The notes under the pieces are model-generated. The model searched no databases and was not told the DNA's origin. It was given only the letters and a program-made list of their open reading frames with translations. Shown in pieces: positions 5,075 through 5,540 of a stretch of DNA of 5,540 nucleotides. How positions within the stretch are numbered: position 1 is the first letter of the stretch; each line of letters opens with the position of its first letter. The translations under genes and the position numbers were made by a program. The stretch is from contig JAJZPD010000038.1 of assembly GCA_021811305.1 (NCBI GenBank), positions 1-5,540 of the forward strand, written 5' to 3'. Source of the stretch: a bacterium (GTDB taxonomy: Bacteria; Patescibacteriota; Minisyncoccia; UBA6257; Colwellbacteraceae).

Positions 5075-5540
5075 ATGCAAGCAATCGAGATTCCGGAGCC
5101 GAAGATTTCCAGGTTTTTATTCGCTGATGCGCGATTCTCCTGGTTTTGGCTAATCGTTAGGGTGTACGTCGGCTGGCAGTGGATCGTAGCCGGTGCGGAA
5201 AAAATGCGCAGCGCGTCTTGGGTGGGCAGCGCCGCCGGGTCGGCTGTCAAAGGCTTTCTCTTGGGCGCCCTCCAGCAAGTCGGCGGGATACACCCCAATG
5301 TTTCCGGCTGGTACGCTTATTTTATTCTACACGTCGCATTGCCGAATGCTGCGCTCTTCTCGTATCTTGTCACTTACGGAGAGCTCGTCGTCGGGTTGGC
5401 TCTAATCATCGGACTTTTCACCGGCATTTCCGCTTTTTTCGGCGCCTTCATGAATATGAACTATCTTTTTGCTGCGGCGGTGAGTATTAATCCGCTGATG
5501 TTTTTGTTAGAAATCTTTTTGATCCTGGCTGTAATTGGGT
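5075..5540 (+). CDS. DoxX-family membrane protein (3' end beyond the window)
   Basis: The frame opens at ATG 5075 and stays open to the window edge, giving 155 residues without a stop. AGGG (5061-5064) lies 10 bases upstream, a weak Shine-Dalgarno site. The protein starts with a short soluble segment, then has a first membrane helix (about 23-42) containing VRVYVGWQWIVAGAEKM, the family's 'R-x-x-x-G-x-x-x-x-x-x-G-x-x-K' style helix end. A loop at about 45-80 has a GGIHPNVSGWY stretch. Hydrophobic segments follow at about 82-118, 119-135 and 139-155. YGELVVGLALIIGLFTGISA (101-120) and GAFMNMNYLFA (123-133) are typical of DoxX/DoxD-like proteins, where a helix bears the conserved Glu-x-x-x-G. 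Relatives include the DoxD subunit of archaeal thiosulfate:quinone oxidoreductase and many poorly characterised membrane proteins. No redox partner gene is visible, so a specific reaction should not be assumed. Confidence 0.8.
   Translation, partial: MQAIEIPEPKISRFLFADARFSWFWLIVRVYVGWQWIVAGAEKMRSASWVGSAAGSAVKGFLLGALQQVGGIHPNVSGWYAYFILHVALPNAALFSYLVTYGELVVGLALIIGLFTGISAFFGAFMNMNYLFAAAVSINPLMFLLEIFLILAVIG

Noticed and set aside
5179..5490. Two plus-strand open frames (5179-5490 and 5193-5405)
   Set aside because: They are out of frame with the DoxX gene that covers the same bases and give Arg-, Cys- and Ser-rich sequences without family features.
1..5540. tRNA, rRNA, CRISPR arrays, insertion sequences, known riboswitches
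   Set aside because: No regularly spaced repeats, terminal inverted repeats with a transposase, cloverleaf sequences or riboswitch consensus elements were seen on either strand by eye.

Overview
The window holds five protein genes plus, possibly, the last codons of a sixth at the left edge. It looks like bacterial chromosome: mostly single-gene units, Shine-Dalgarno sites of variable quality, standard TGA/TAA stops and fairly balanced base composition. The gene set is a mid-sized ABC-F ATPase, a lone membrane acyltransferase, a very small beta-carbonic-anhydrase-like protein, a secreted coiled-coil protein with a C39-like peptidase domain, and a DoxX-type membrane protein. This combination reminds me of Patescibacteria/CPR lineages (Saccharibacteria- or Parcubacteria-like). 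That is an inference from protein style, not a database match, and other lineages such as Chloroflexota or Actinomycetota are not excluded. No internal TGA appears in any reading frame, and TGA ends at least three genes, so the TGA-recoding Gracilibacteria and Absconditabacteria are unlikely.

Layout. Positions 1-145 contain a possible 22-codon tail of an upstream gene, then a GC-rich imperfect hairpin that could be a leader of the ABC-F gene. The ABC-F gene (146-1639, +) is complete. It is followed by 230 bp without a convincing gene, which contains a 13-bp GC-rich tandem direct repeat. The acyltransferase gene (1870-2979, +) converges on the carbonic-anhydrase-like gene (3036-3494, -). Between them lies a hairpin/T-run terminator oriented for the minus-strand gene. 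The carbonic-anhydrase-like gene and the coiled-coil/C39 gene (3676-4986, +) are divergent, and each has a readable sigma70-type promoter in the 181 bp between them. A DoxX-family gene starts at 5075 behind its own promoter and runs off the right edge.

The genes do not form an obvious single pathway. The ABC-F protein acts on ribosomes. The acyltransferase, coiled-coil peptidase and DoxX protein are envelope proteins, and the carbonic-anhydrase-like protein is predicted cytosolic. I see no clear undescribed system. The points most worth checking are the short carbonic-anhydrase-like protein, the divergent promoter region with its 5'-UTR hairpin, the PcsB-like architecture carrying a C39-type domain, and the structured region before the ABC-F gene.
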